This document shows positions 25,651 through 35,000 of a stretch of DNA of 64,000 nucleotides, piece after piece. The translations under genes were made by a program, and so were the position numbers. Origin of the DNA: Rudanella paleaurantiibacter (lineage in GTDB: Bacteria; Bacteroidota; Bacteroidia; Cytophagales; Spirosomataceae); contig NZ_WELI01000010.1 in NCBI RefSeq assembly GCF_009184635.1, positions 1 through 64,000 on the forward strand. Reading direction: 5' to 3'. The notes beneath the pieces were generated by a model. The model saw nothing but the letters and a program-made list of their open reading frames with translations, did not search any database and was not told the DNA's origin. Position 1 is the first letter of the stretch. The number at the start of each line of letters is the position of its first letter.

Positions 25651-25732
25651 GAGTGAATGAGTGAATGAGCGATTGAGGGATTAGTACTGCATCAGTTTAC
25701 CACTCAATCACTCAATCGCTCAATCACTCATT
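25651..25732. repeat. Intergenic inverted repeat C (TetR gene to UbiB-like gene)
   Basis: Built from 8-base units: GAGTGAAT, GAGTGAAT, GAGCGATT, GAGG on the plus strand (25651-25678) and their complement in 25701-25732. About 21 of 22 bases pair between the facing parts (25656-25677 with 25711-25732). The stop TGA of the TetR gene (25728-25730) lies inside one arm and the UbiB-like start codon is 9 bases beyond the other. Confidence 0.88.
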
Positions 25733-26447
25733 TATTTTGGTAGATAAATTTCGCCAGGTCGAGCACCGAGTCGAGGGGGGAGCGGCCAATCAGGTCAAAG
25801 GCCGTGTTGACGGTTTTTTCGATGGCGGTATCGGTTTGTTCAAAGCTTTTGCTCACGTCGCGGACCCAGAAATCGAGAATATAGAGGGTCTGCAACCACA
25901 GCGCATCGGGGTAGCGGTTGGTCACAAAGGGGCGTTGCTCCACTTCGCGGCTTTCGCGGCCCTCGGCCAGCAGGTCTTTGGCGAAATCGTAGAACGCATC
26001 TTTAAACGGAAACAGGGTACGGCTTCCGCTCGCCATGGTGCCGCGGGCGCGCATTCGGGCCAGGGCAATTCGTGAGCCGGGGCGCGTTGGGTTGCCCATA
26101 ACATTCCCGTCGGGTGCGGTCATTTGCCCCCGTACGCGGCCATAACTATACACAACAAAGCTGCGCTGCGCTTTGAGCAGTTCGATCCAGGTGTAGTAAA
26201 ACGCCAGCAGTTTCTCCCGAACCGAGTATGTCTGGTAGGTTTCGTCGGCCTCTACGGTCTGCCGGGCGTCGGTAAAAAACGCCAGCCAGATGTCGGCCTC
26301 GATCGCATCAAACGAAGAATAGTAATTATAAAACTCGGCTTCAGGAAGTTTCAGTTTCTTTGCAAACTGATAAACGGAGGGTGGTTGTATGCCGTTCTCG
26401 AGTACGTACTCAGTGTACGCTTTACGGATTTTTTCGAGCGTTTCCAT
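25728..26447 (-). CDS. TetR family transcriptional regulator
   Basis: 239 residues. The N-terminus has a TetR-type helix-turn-helix (YEFVLENG-like start, SVYQFAKKLKLPEAEFYNYYSSFDAIE described as the AKKLKLPEAEFYNYY recognition region), followed by a helical ligand domain with YSVREKLLAFYYTWIELLK and a C-terminal FEQTDTAIEKTVNTAFDLIG segment. Compared with relatives recalled from other Cytophagales, the stretch GRVRGQMTAPDGNVMGNP to ARMRARGTMASGSR (about 103-145) looks like an extra basic insert. It probably regulates itself and the UbiB-like gene; no operator is evident. Confidence 0.85.
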   Translation of the reverse strand: METLEKIRKAYTEYVLENGIQPPSVYQFAKKLKLPEAEFYNYYSSFDAIEADIWLAFFTDARQTVEADETYQTYSVREKLLAFYYTWIELLKAQRSFVVYSYGRVRGQMTAPDGNVMGNPTRPGSRIALARMRARGTMASGSRTLFPFKDAFYDFAKDLLAEGRESREVEQRPFVTNRYPDALWLQTLYILDFWVRDVSKSFEQTDTAIEKTVNTAFDLIGRSPLDSVLDLAKFIYQNK

Positions 26448-26668
26448 ATAGTTATTGAACGGCCTGTTTTGGCAAAAAGTTTTTAAAAATCTGGGATAAG
26501 AGCACAGAACCGTAGTTCTTCTAGCAAAGAACTAAACCGCCCGACAGAAGAACGGCCCCGGTCCGGGTAAAGTATTGCCCCGTCGGGCCGGGTAGTTTGC
26601 GGAGTGGCTTCGGTAGTTTTTCTTAGAGTAAAGTGCGTAACGTCCAGATAAACAGATTGTAGCGTTTT

Positions 26669-28405
26669 ATGCCTGTATTACAACCCATCGTCAATATTGC
26701 CGAGCTGATTTACCGAAAAGGAATTACGGATGTGGTGATCTCACCGGGGTCGCGGTCGGCCCCACTGACTATTGCGGTGGCCCGGCATCCCGGTTTGCGT
26801 ACCCGCGTGGTGGCCGACGAGCGGTCGGCGGGGTTTGTTGCTCTGGGAATGGCCATGCAGTCGGGCCGCCCGGTGGCGGTTATCTGCACGTCGGGCAGTG
26901 CCGTGTATAACCTGGCCCCGGCCGTAGCGGAGGCTTACTTTGCCGAAGTGCCGCTCCTGTTGCTCACCGCCGACCGGCCGCACGAGTGGCTCTACCAGCA
27001 AGACGGGCAAACGATGGTGCAGGCTGGGGTGTTTGGCCCGCACGTAAAACGGAGCTACGACCTCCCCGCCGACTATACCCATGCTGACAGCCGCTGGTTT
27101 ATTGAGCGGTCAGTCAATGAAGCCGTGAACCTGAGCCGGTTGGCACCTGCCGGGCCGGTGCATATCAACGTGCCCCTGCGCGAACCGTTTTACCCGGCAC
27201 CGGGCGATGAGCTGACATTTGAACCGGTGCGCCTGATCGAAACTCTGGCGACCACAGCGCAACTGCCAACCGATGTCTGGCATCGGCTCCTCGACGAGTG
27301 GGACGATACCGACCGGAAACTGATTGCCGTGGGCCAAATGCCCTACAACCCGGCTCTGTTGGCGGTTCTGCACAAAATCAGCGAGGAGCTGGGGGTGCCG
27401 GTGGTGGGCGAGCTGCCCGGCAATATTGGGCAGAACGGCCTGTTTATCACCCGTACCGATACGTTTTTGTCGGGTGCTGACGAAACCCTGCTCGATAGCC
27501 TCCGGCCCGATTTGCTCATCACACTCGGTGGGTCGTTTCTGACGCGCAACTTGAAAACATACTTCCGGCAGCACCCGGCGCGGGGTCGGCACTGGCACAT
27601 CGGCCCGGATGCCAGCCGTATTTCCGACCCGTTCCGGTCGCTTTCGACGCTTGTGCCGATGGAGCCCCTGCCGTTTCTGGAGAAGCTCTTTGCCGACCTG
27701 GATTACCAGCGGTTTCGGCAGGGCGACGACGATAGCGAGGAGTCGTTTGCGTTTCGGGAGCTTTGGCAGCAGGCCGACCGGCGGGCCGCCCGCGTGATTG
27801 CGCAGTCGCTGGCCTACTCGGCGTTTACCGACTGGACAGCCACGCAAGCCCTGATGGACACCCTACCTCACGGCTCGGTGCTGCACCTGGCCAATAGTAT
27901 GCCGGTGCGATACGCCAACCTGTGTGGCTTACCCGCCGACCGACAGGTGGCTGTGTGCGCCAACCGGGGGGTTAGCGGCATTGATGGGTGTTTGAGCACA
28001 GCAGTTGGGGCAGCTCTGCAAACCGACCGGACCGTGACGGTGCTCATTGGCGACGTGGCCTTTTTCTACGACCGCAACGCCCTTTGGCACGCTCAGTTGC
28101 CGCCGAATCTGCGGATTGTATTGCTCAACAACCACGCGGGGCATATTTTCAGGATGATCGACGGGCCAAGCCGACAGCCCGAACTCGACGAGTTTTTCGA
28201 AACCGAACAGCCGCTGACGGCCGCCCGCACGGCGGAGGATGCTCAAATTGCGTATCTGTTTGCCGATAACCCTGCCGGGCTTGAACAGGCATTACAGGGC
28301 TTTTTTTCGCCTTCAGAAACGGCTAAACTTCTTGAGATTCGAACCGATAAACGGGTCAACGAGCAGGAGTTTAAACGGTATAAAGAACGGCTGAGGGAGG
28401 GGTGA
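26669..28405 (+). CDS. menD: 2-succinyl-5-enolpyruvyl-6-hydroxy-3-cyclohexene-1-carboxylate synthase
   Basis: 578 residues. MenD is the thiamine-diphosphate enzyme that joins 2-oxoglutarate-derived succinic semialdehyde to isochorismate in menaquinone synthesis. Recognisable parts are VVISPGSRSAPLTIA (24-38), the conserved DERSAGFVALG with the ThDP-activating Glu (51), TSGSAVYNLAPAVAEA, and a C-terminal ThDP domain with NRGVSGIDGCLSTAVGAA and the metal site VLIGDVAFFYDRNAL. The other men genes are absent from the window. Transcribed alone or with the metallo-beta-lactamase 96 bases on; divergent from the TetR gene. Confidence 0.96.
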   Translation: MPVLQPIVNIAELIYRKGITDVVISPGSRSAPLTIAVARHPGLRTRVVADERSAGFVALGMAMQSGRPVAVICTSGSAVYNLAPAVAEAYFAEVPLLLLTADRPHEWLYQQDGQTMVQAGVFGPHVKRSYDLPADYTHADSRWFIERSVNEAVNLSRLAPAGPVHINVPLREPFYPAPGDELTFEPVRLIETLATTAQLPTDVWHRLLDEWDDTDRKLIAVGQMPYNPALLAVLHKISEELGVPVVGELPGNIGQNGLFITRTDTFLSGADETLLDSLRPDLLITLGGSFLTRNLKTYFRQHPARGRHWHIGPDASRISDPFRSLSTLVPMEPLPFLEKLFADLDYQRFRQGDDDSEESFAFRELWQQADRRAARVIAQSLAYSAFTDWTATQALMDTLPHGSVLHLANSMPVRYANLCGLPADRQVAVCANRGVSGIDGCLSTAVGAALQTDRTVTVLIGDVAFFYDRNALWHAQLPPNLRIVLLNNHAGHIFRMIDGPSRQPELDEFFETEQPLTAARTAEDAQIAYLFADNPAGLEQALQGFFSPSETAKLLEIRTDKRVNEQEFKRYKERLREG

Positions 28406-28501
28406 GATCCCCCTGGCTGCGTGCTCAGACCGTCGCTGCACTTTTATGTTCGATCTTCTCATCACAGACGAACAAGCCAAAAATAACATCAACTATCTTC
28501 T

Positions 28502-29230
28502 GTGAAAACGCTACTTATTTTTCTGCTTTCGGTGATGGTTTTGCTCAGCAAAGCCCAAACACCGCCCAAAATAGAGGTGACGCCAGTTACGGATCGCCTT
28601 TACGTGCATACCACGTTTCGGACGTACGGGGGTGAGTTGGTACCGTCGAACGGAATTATCGCCAAAACAGCCGATGGTGTGGTGCTGGTAGATACCGGCT
28701 GGGATGTTCTGACCGATCAGAATCAGACCGAACAACTGCTTCAATGGGTGGAGCAAAACCTGCATCAGCCCGTTCGGCTTTGTATTGTCACCCATTTTCA
28801 CGACGACCGGGTGGGGGGAATTGCCACACTCCGGCGGGCGGGTGTGCGGGTGGTAAGCACGGCACTCACGGCTGATAAATCCGAGAAAGCGGGCTTCGAA
28901 CGGCCCGAAGGCCTTTTGCCAAACGATACCACGCTGGTGGTCGGTAAGCTGCCGATCCGGTGTATTTTCCCCGGAGAGGGGCATACGGCCGATAATATGG
29001 TGGTTTGGTTCCCGACCGAAAAACTCCTGCACGGGGGTTGTTTTGTTAAAAGCTATGCGGCTATGGGCCTAGGCAACGTGGCCGATGCCAACCTCCGCGA
29101 GTGGGCTAACTCGGTTCGGCGGCTACAGCGTACCATCCCGAAACCCAGATACGTGATTCCCGGTCATCAGGAATGGGACAAAACCACCTCACTGGAACAC
29201 ACGATTCGATTGCTGGAAATGAAAAAATAG
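28502..29230 (+). CDS. Subclass B1-type metallo-beta-lactamase
   Basis: 242 residues, exported (MKTLLIFLLSVMVLLSKAQ). B1 enzymes hydrolyse most beta-lactams, including carbapenems, in the periplasm using two zinc ions. Every B1 ligand is present: HFHDD gives His98, His100 and Asp102; GHTADN gives His161; LHGGCFVKS gives Cys180; and PGHQEW gives His222. The substrate-carboxylate Lys (183) three after Cys and the Asn in LGNVADA (192) are also there. The start is GTG; no better in-frame ATG precedes the signal peptide. Its stop is 1 base from the stop of the convergent NCS2 gene. Chromosomal setting, no mobile element nearby. Confidence 0.88.
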   Translation: MKTLLIFLLSVMVLLSKAQTPPKIEVTPVTDRLYVHTTFRTYGGELVPSNGIIAKTADGVVLVDTGWDVLTDQNQTEQLLQWVEQNLHQPVRLCIVTHFHDDRVGGIATLRRAGVRVVSTALTADKSEKAGFERPEGLLPNDTTLVVGKLPIRCIFPGEGHTADNMVVWFPTEKLLHGGCFVKSYAAMGLGNVADANLREWANSVRRLQRTIPKPRYVIPGHQEWDKTTSLEHTIRLLEMKK

Positions 29231-29231
29231 G

Positions 29232-30566
29232 TCAGTGACCACTCCAGAGAGCCAGCAGACAGAACGCGTCGATGATGAGCAGTCCGGTGGGAACTTCGTG
29301 CCGTTTGCCTACGGCGAGTTTAATCACGGTCCAGCTCAGAAAGCCCCAAATAATGCCTTGCGTGATGGAATAGCTGAACGGAATGAGCACCAACGCCAGA
29401 AACGCCGGAATGGCCTCGTCGAGCTGATCCCAATGGATGCGCGTGATGGGCTGCATCATAAACGCGCCAACCAGCACTAAAGCCGGGGCTGTAGCAATGG
29501 CCGGTATTACCGACAACAGGGGCGACAGAAACAGGAAGGGCAGAAACAAACACGCGGCAACAACGGCCACCAAACCCGTGCGGCCCCCCTGCGCAATGCC
29601 TACTGCCGACTCAATGTAGGCCGTACCGGGGCTGGTGCCTAACACACCCGCCAGCGTAGTGGCTACGGCATCGGTCAGTAACGAGCGGTTGAGGTTGCGC
29701 GGTTGCCGGACAACGGGTTCGTTGGATGGCTGATGCTCGGGTAGTGGGTCGTACAGATTGCCCGCTTCGGCCACGCCCACAAACGTCGAAATACTATCGA
29801 ACAGGTCGGTGAAAACAAAGGCAAAAATGACTGGCCACAACGCCCATTGCAGCGAGTTGACAAGGTCTAACTGACCGAGCAGGCTGAAATCAGGCGCGGC
29901 AAACAAACCGTTGTAGTTGACCAAAGCTTTCTGGCCGAAGTTGATAGCCGAGGCATCGCCCCACCACCGCCCAATGGGCCATGCCGCCAGCGTGGTCAGT
30001 ACGATACCGATGATGATGGCCCCCGGCACTTGCCGCACCACCAGAACGGCCGTGAGCAACAGCCCAGCCACAAACGTGAGCACAATCGGGTCGTGCACCG
30101 ACGCGATACTGACGAGGGTGGCTGGGTTGCCTACAATAAACCGGGCGTTTTCGAAGCCAATAAGCGTGATAAACAGCCCGATGCCTGCCGATACAGCGTA
30201 GCGCAACGGCACCGGAATAAGCCCTACAATGGCCGACCGGATACGCCCCACCGACAAAAGCAAGAACAGGATACCCGCCCAGAAAACGGCCCCCAAAGCT
30301 ACCTGTGGGCTCAAACCCATGCCTTTGACGGCCGTAAACGTGAAAAACGCATTGAGCCCCATGCCCGGAGCCACCACGATTGGGTTGCGGGCGTAGAGAC
30401 CCATCATCAGACTCCCGAAAAACGACAGCAGCACCGTAGCCGTGAGAACCCCGCTGAACGGCAGGCCGGTCTGACTCAGAATGGACGGATTGACCACAAT
30501 GATGTACATCGTAGCCAGAAACGAAGATACACCGGCCAGAACCTCGGTGCGACGGGAGTACGTCAT
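29232..30566 (-). CDS. NCS2 family purine permease (AzgA/PbuG-like)
   Basis: 444 residues, about 13 hydrophobic segments. The AzgA-type subgroup takes up adenine, guanine or hypoxanthine by proton symport. Family marks are FLATMYIIVVNPSILSQ (about 17-33), VAPGMGLNAFFTFTAVKGMG (about 66-85), and the C-terminal TGTSPGTAYIESAVG-like segment, read here as LGTSPGTAYIESAVGIAQGG. The gene starts 33 bases after the nagB/AgaI-like gene and is co-directional with it, so they are probably an operon. It converges on the beta-lactamase gene with no room for a terminator. Confidence 0.88.
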   Translation of the reverse strand: MTYSRRTEVLAGVSSFLATMYIIVVNPSILSQTGLPFSGVLTATVLLSFFGSLMMGLYARNPIVVAPGMGLNAFFTFTAVKGMGLSPQVALGAVFWAGILFLLLSVGRIRSAIVGLIPVPLRYAVSAGIGLFITLIGFENARFIVGNPATLVSIASVHDPIVLTFVAGLLLTAVLVVRQVPGAIIIGIVLTTLAAWPIGRWWGDASAINFGQKALVNYNGLFAAPDFSLLGQLDLVNSLQWALWPVIFAFVFTDLFDSISTFVGVAEAGNLYDPLPEHQPSNEPVVRQPRNLNRSLLTDAVATTLAGVLGTSPGTAYIESAVGIAQGGRTGLVAVVAACLFLPFLFLSPLLSVIPAIATAPALVLVGAFMMQPITRIHWDQLDEAIPAFLALVLIPFSYSITQGIIWGFLSWTVIKLAVGKRHEVPTGLLIIDAFCLLALWSGH

Positions 30567-30599
30567 GGTGTTTAGAGAAAGTTGGAGGTATCTAATGTA

Positions 30600-31319
30600 T
30601 CAACCGTTATCACACGCGGCATCGATCCAGATGTGCGCATTGGGGTGTTTTTGGATGATACTGGCCGGAAACTGCTCCGTCACGGGGCCGTGTAGGGCCT
30701 GCCGGATCACCTCGGCCTTGCGCTCACCCGACGCCATCAGAATCACCTCGTGGGCTTCCATCAGGTGCTGTAGGCCGAGCGTAATGCCGTGCGATAAAGC
30801 GGTAGGGGTGGAAAAATATTTCTGCCCGACGGTTATGGTTGTTTCCGCTAATTCAGAGATGTGGCAGTAGTTGGTAAAAGGCGTTCCGGGTTCATTGAGG
30901 GCAATATGTCCGTTCATACCGATACCAACCAGCAGTAAATCGAGGCCGCCCCGCTCGTGAATCACAGCGTCGATACGGCGGCATTCGGCGGTGAGGTCGG
31001 CGGCTTTGGCGTCGAAGTAATGAATTTGCTCCGGCCGGATCTGAAGGGGCGCAAACAAGTCCCGAAACAGGTAATAACTGCAACTCCCCTCATCAGTTGG
31101 TCCCATGCCCACCCATTCGTCGAGCCCAACAAACGTACACCGGTCGAGGTTCGCATGCCCCGACTGTGCCAGCTCAACCAGGGCCCGAAAGGTAGCAATG
31201 GGAGTTTCGCCGGAGGCCAGGCAGAGCGTTGCGTCGGGCTTGCGGGTGAGGAGGTGGGCAATGTGTCGGGCTGCGTGGTCGGCTAAGGCCGTTGGGTCCG
31301 AAAATACACGTAAAGGCAT
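30600..31319 (-). CDS. Glucosamine/galactosamine-6-phosphate deaminase-isomerase family protein
   Basis: 239 residues from MPLRVFSDPTALADHAA. The family converts amino-sugar 6-phosphates to ketose 6-phosphate and ammonia. SGETPIATFRAL is the phosphate-binding loop (about 42-53), LDEWVGM carries the proton-transfer Asp, and GIGMNGHIALNEPG is the catalytic segment. NagB has Asp before GH in this segment (DGHIAFNEP); here it is Asn, as in AgaI-type galactosamine-6-phosphate enzymes, so AgaI-like activity is quite possible. A start at 31649 would add 110 unrelated residues and was rejected. Probable operon with the NCS2 gene. Confidence 0.82.
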   Translation of the reverse strand: MPLRVFSDPTALADHAARHIAHLLTRKPDATLCLASGETPIATFRALVELAQSGHANLDRCTFVGLDEWVGMGPTDEGSCSYYLFRDLFAPLQIRPEQIHYFDAKAADLTAECRRIDAVIHERGGLDLLLVGIGMNGHIALNEPGTPFTNYCHISELAETTITVGQKYFSTPTALSHGITLGLQHLMEAHEVILMASGERKAEVIRQALHGPVTEQFPASIIQKHPNAHIWIDAACDNG

Positions 31320-31598
31320 AGGAAATGGGCGTTCGTTCAGAATCGGTTGCAAGTAAGTCACGAACGGCACCTTGCGCAAACGCGCCCCGCAATCAACGTG
31401 CAGAATAGCGGATTCACGGCGATTTATCGTTCGTGACGAGCGTTGGACGTGCGCAATCTTGCTCCCAAAGTGGGTGAAATACGGGTGAGCCACATTGAAG
31501 TGGGGCAATGAATAGGATAATGACGGGATTTGAAACCTTCTCCAATCATTTTTGGACGTTTCCGGTTGTATTGGTTGGATAACAAATACGTAAGAAAT

Positions 31599-32033
31599 AT
31601 GTATCAGAAAGGACCGATAGTTTTCATCAGCGATGATGAAGACGACCAATTGATCTTCAAGCCAATTTTAGAGGAGCTGGCTCCCATGAGTGATATTATT
31701 TTTTTTAACGATGGACATGAGGCTATCGAGTACCTGAAAATAACCCCCGAGCGACCGTTCCTGATTATTTCGGAAGTGAGTATGCAGGTGGTTAATGGTC
31801 TTGAACTACGCCGACAGATCGAAGCCGACAGCAAGCTACGTCGGCGGGCAATTCCATTTATATTTTTTACCCATCCGGTGTACCGGCATCTGGTTGAGGA
31901 AGCCTACGAACTAACTATTCAGGGGTTCTTCGAAAAGAAACAAAGCGTAGAAGAAATGCGCACTCAGTTGGATGCCATTGTGCGGTATTGGTCTGATTGC
32001 CTGCACCCTAACCGTTTTGCCGAGCACGAATAG
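31599..32033 (+). CDS. Stand-alone response-regulator receiver protein with Glu at the phospho-acceptor site
   Basis: 144 residues, a single receiver domain with no output domain. The acidic pair is in SDDEDD (12-13), the conserved Thr is in FFTHP (91) and the Lys is in FFEKK (113). The phospho-acceptor Asp expected in the L-I-x-S-D-x-x-M pattern is Glu59 (IISEVSMQVVNGLEL; codon GAA). The domain may therefore behave as constitutively active, or be phosphorylation-independent. No histidine kinase is next to it. The ATG at 31599 is preferred to an upstream start at 31530. Single-domain receivers of this type are common in Cytophagales. Confidence 0.85.
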   Translation: MYQKGPIVFISDDEDDQLIFKPILEELAPMSDIIFFNDGHEAIEYLKITPERPFLIISEVSMQVVNGLELRRQIEADSKLRRRAIPFIFFTHPVYRHLVEEAYELTIQGFFEKKQSVEEMRTQLDAIVRYWSDCLHPNRFAEHE

Positions 32034-32060
32034 GTGTAGGCACACTGACCTTAAGTATGA

Positions 32061-32098
32061 ACAAAAAGCCCGACACGTGAATGTGCCGGGCTTTTTGT
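32061..32098. terminator. Bidirectional terminator
   Basis: ACAAAAAGCCCGACAC pairs with GTGCCGGGCTTTTTGT, with one A-C mismatch. It lies between the receiver gene (plus) and the RND pump gene (minus), whose stop codon begins at 32098. Confidence 0.88.
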
Positions 32099-35000
32099 TA
32101 GGAATGGCTGGGGGCAGGGTCTTCTGGTTTGTTTTTCCGACGTTGCCGGAGAGCCTCGAGGCCCTTTTTCCCGTAAGCAAGCCGCGTAATGGCCACGTAC
32201 AGCACCGGCACCACAAAAATGGCCAGCGAGGTAGCCGCCAGCATCCCGCCCAGTACCGTACGGCCAATTGTAACGCGGGCTACGCCACCTGCTCCAGAAG
32301 CAATTGCCAGCGGCACTACGCCGAGAATAAACGCCAGCGAGGTCATCAGAATAGGCCGGAGCCGCAACCGAACCGCTTCGATGGTCGATTCTAGGAGGTC
32401 TTCGCCCCGGTCTACGCGCTCCTTGGCAAACTCCACAATCAGAATGGCGTTTTTAGCGGCCAGACCAATGAGCGTAATCAGACCAATCTGCGCGTAAATA
32501 TTATTGGTCAGGTAGGGGAAAAGGGTCAAGGCCAGAATAGCCCCCAAGGCACCAATTGGTACCGAAAGCAACACCGAAAACGGCACCGACCAGCTTTCGT
32601 ACAGAGCTGCCAGAAATAGAAACACAAATCCGATGCTGAGCGCAAAAATGTAGACTGAGCTATTCCCCGCGCTGATTTCTTCGCGGCTAAGGCCCGAAAA
32701 GTCGTACGAGTATCCGGCGGGCAACACCTGAGCCGCTACCTCGCGGAGGACATCGTTGGCCTGGCTACTGCTGTACCCCGGTTTAGCCCCGCCGTTCAGC
32801 TCCACCGACCGAAACAGGTTGAAGTGGGAAATGAGTGGGGCATTTTCAATCACTTTGGTCTGAATGACGTTGCTGATCGGAATAAGCTGCCCACTTGCAT
32901 TGCGGACGTAAAACTGATTCAGGTTCCGAACGTCGCTCCGGTACAGGGTGTCGGCCTGGGCCACAACCCTGAATTTACGGCCGTAGATAATGAAATCGTT
33001 GACGTACTGGCTCCCCAAAAACGTTTGAATGGTTCGGTAGACATTAGACACCGAAACGCCCAGTCGTTTGCATTTCTCCCTGTCAACCTCAACTCGGTAG
33101 GCGGGTGCTTTGGCCGTGAAATACGTGAACGCCCGGCCAATTTCGGGTCGCTTGGCGGCTTCGGCGAGGAAGTTTTGCACCACCGCATCGAACGCCCGCA
33201 CATCGTCGGCGGTCTCACGTTGCTGAATCTGAAACGTGAAGCCCGACGACTGACCCAGGCCCGGAATGGCGGGGGGCTGCACTACCTGCACCCGGGCGTC
33301 GTACAGGCCCGCGAGCGCCCGTTGTAGCTTCGGCACCAGCGAGTCGGCCTGCATACTTCGCTCCTTGCGTTCGGCCCAGGGTTTCAGCTGAATAAACACC
33401 GTACCACTGTTCGATTTCGATGCGAACGTGATGGCGTTGAGGCCACCCAATGCCGAGAAGTGGGCTACATACGGTTGCTTTTTGAGCGTATCCATCACCG
33501 CCCGGAGTACCTCCAGACTGCGGGTAGTAGAGGCTGCTTCCGGGATTTCGTAGGTCACGATCAACCGACCTTCGTCCTCCGTCGGGATAAACCCGGTTGG
33601 TTTTGCCCGAAAGAGTAGTCCGGTGCCAACGTACAGCACAACCAGCCCCACAATCACAAGGGGTGTGGCTTTGATAAGTCGCTGCACACTCGCCGAGTAC
33701 GCATTGGTAACCCGGTCGAACCAGCCATTGAACCGGTAAAAAAACTTGTTTAGCCCTTTCGATTGTGCGTCGATGTGCATAGGCCGGAGCAGCAGCGTAC
33801 ACAGGGCGGGCGTCAGCGTGAGGGCCACAAAGGCCGAAATCAACACCGACACGGCAATGGTTATGGCAAACTGCTGGTACAACCGCCCCACAATGCCCGG
33901 AATAAAGCCCACCGGTACGAATACAGCCGCCAGAATGAGGGCAATGGCAATTACCGGTGCCGATATCTCGCGCATGGCTTCCACCGTGGCTTCGTAGGGA
34001 GTCATGCCTTTGTCGATGTTGGCCTGCACGGCCTCGACCACCACAATGGCGTCGTCGACCACGATACCGATGGCCAGTACGAAGGCAAACAAGGTGAGGG
34101 TATTGACCGTAAAGCCGAGTGGCACAAACAGGGCAAACGTCCCGATAATCGACACCGGAATGGCCAGTAGGGTAATGAGCGTGGCCCGCCAGCTTTGCAG
34201 AAACAGAAACACGACCAGAATCACCAGCACCAGCGCTTCGGCCAGTGTCTTGATAACCTCCGAAATAGAAACCTGAATCACCGACACTGATTCAAACGGC
34301 ACCACGTAATCCACGTCTTTCGGAAACGTCTTTTTGAGGTTGTCCATAGCGGCATATACCCCTTTGGCCGTTTCGAGGGCGTTGCTGCCCGGCAATTGGT
34401 AAATGAGCAGATAAGCCGCCCGGTTGCCATCTACAAACGAGTTGTTGGCGTACGAGAACTTACCCAACTGCACCCGCGCCACGTCTTTCAAATACACCAG
34501 CGACCCCCGCGCCGGGTCGGAGCGAACCACAATCTGGTTAAACTCCTCCTCTTTGCTGAGTCGGCTGTTGGTGAAAACGGTGTACTCAAATGCCTGTGAA
34601 CTGGGTTGCGGAGGTGCCCCCACCGAGCCGCCGGCCACTTGCAGGTTTTGCTCCTGAAGGGCCGCAATGACATCGTCGGCGGTGAGGCCAAGCTGGGCCA
34701 GCCGGTCGGGCTTCATCCAGATTCGCATACTGAAGTCGTCGGCCCGGCTGAAAATATCGCCTACTCCTTCAACCCGCAACAGGGCGTCGCGGATATAGAT
34801 GTTGGCGTAGTTGTCCAGAAACGAAACATTGTGCGAGCCTTTAGGCGAATAAATGGCCACCAGCATGAATAGCGATGGATTACGCTTCCGTACGGTTACG
34901 CCCAGCCGGGTCACTTCCTCAGGTAATTGCGGCTGGGCAATACCGACCCGGTTCTGCACATCGAGGGCGGCAATATTCACGTCGGTGCCCACGTCGAAGG

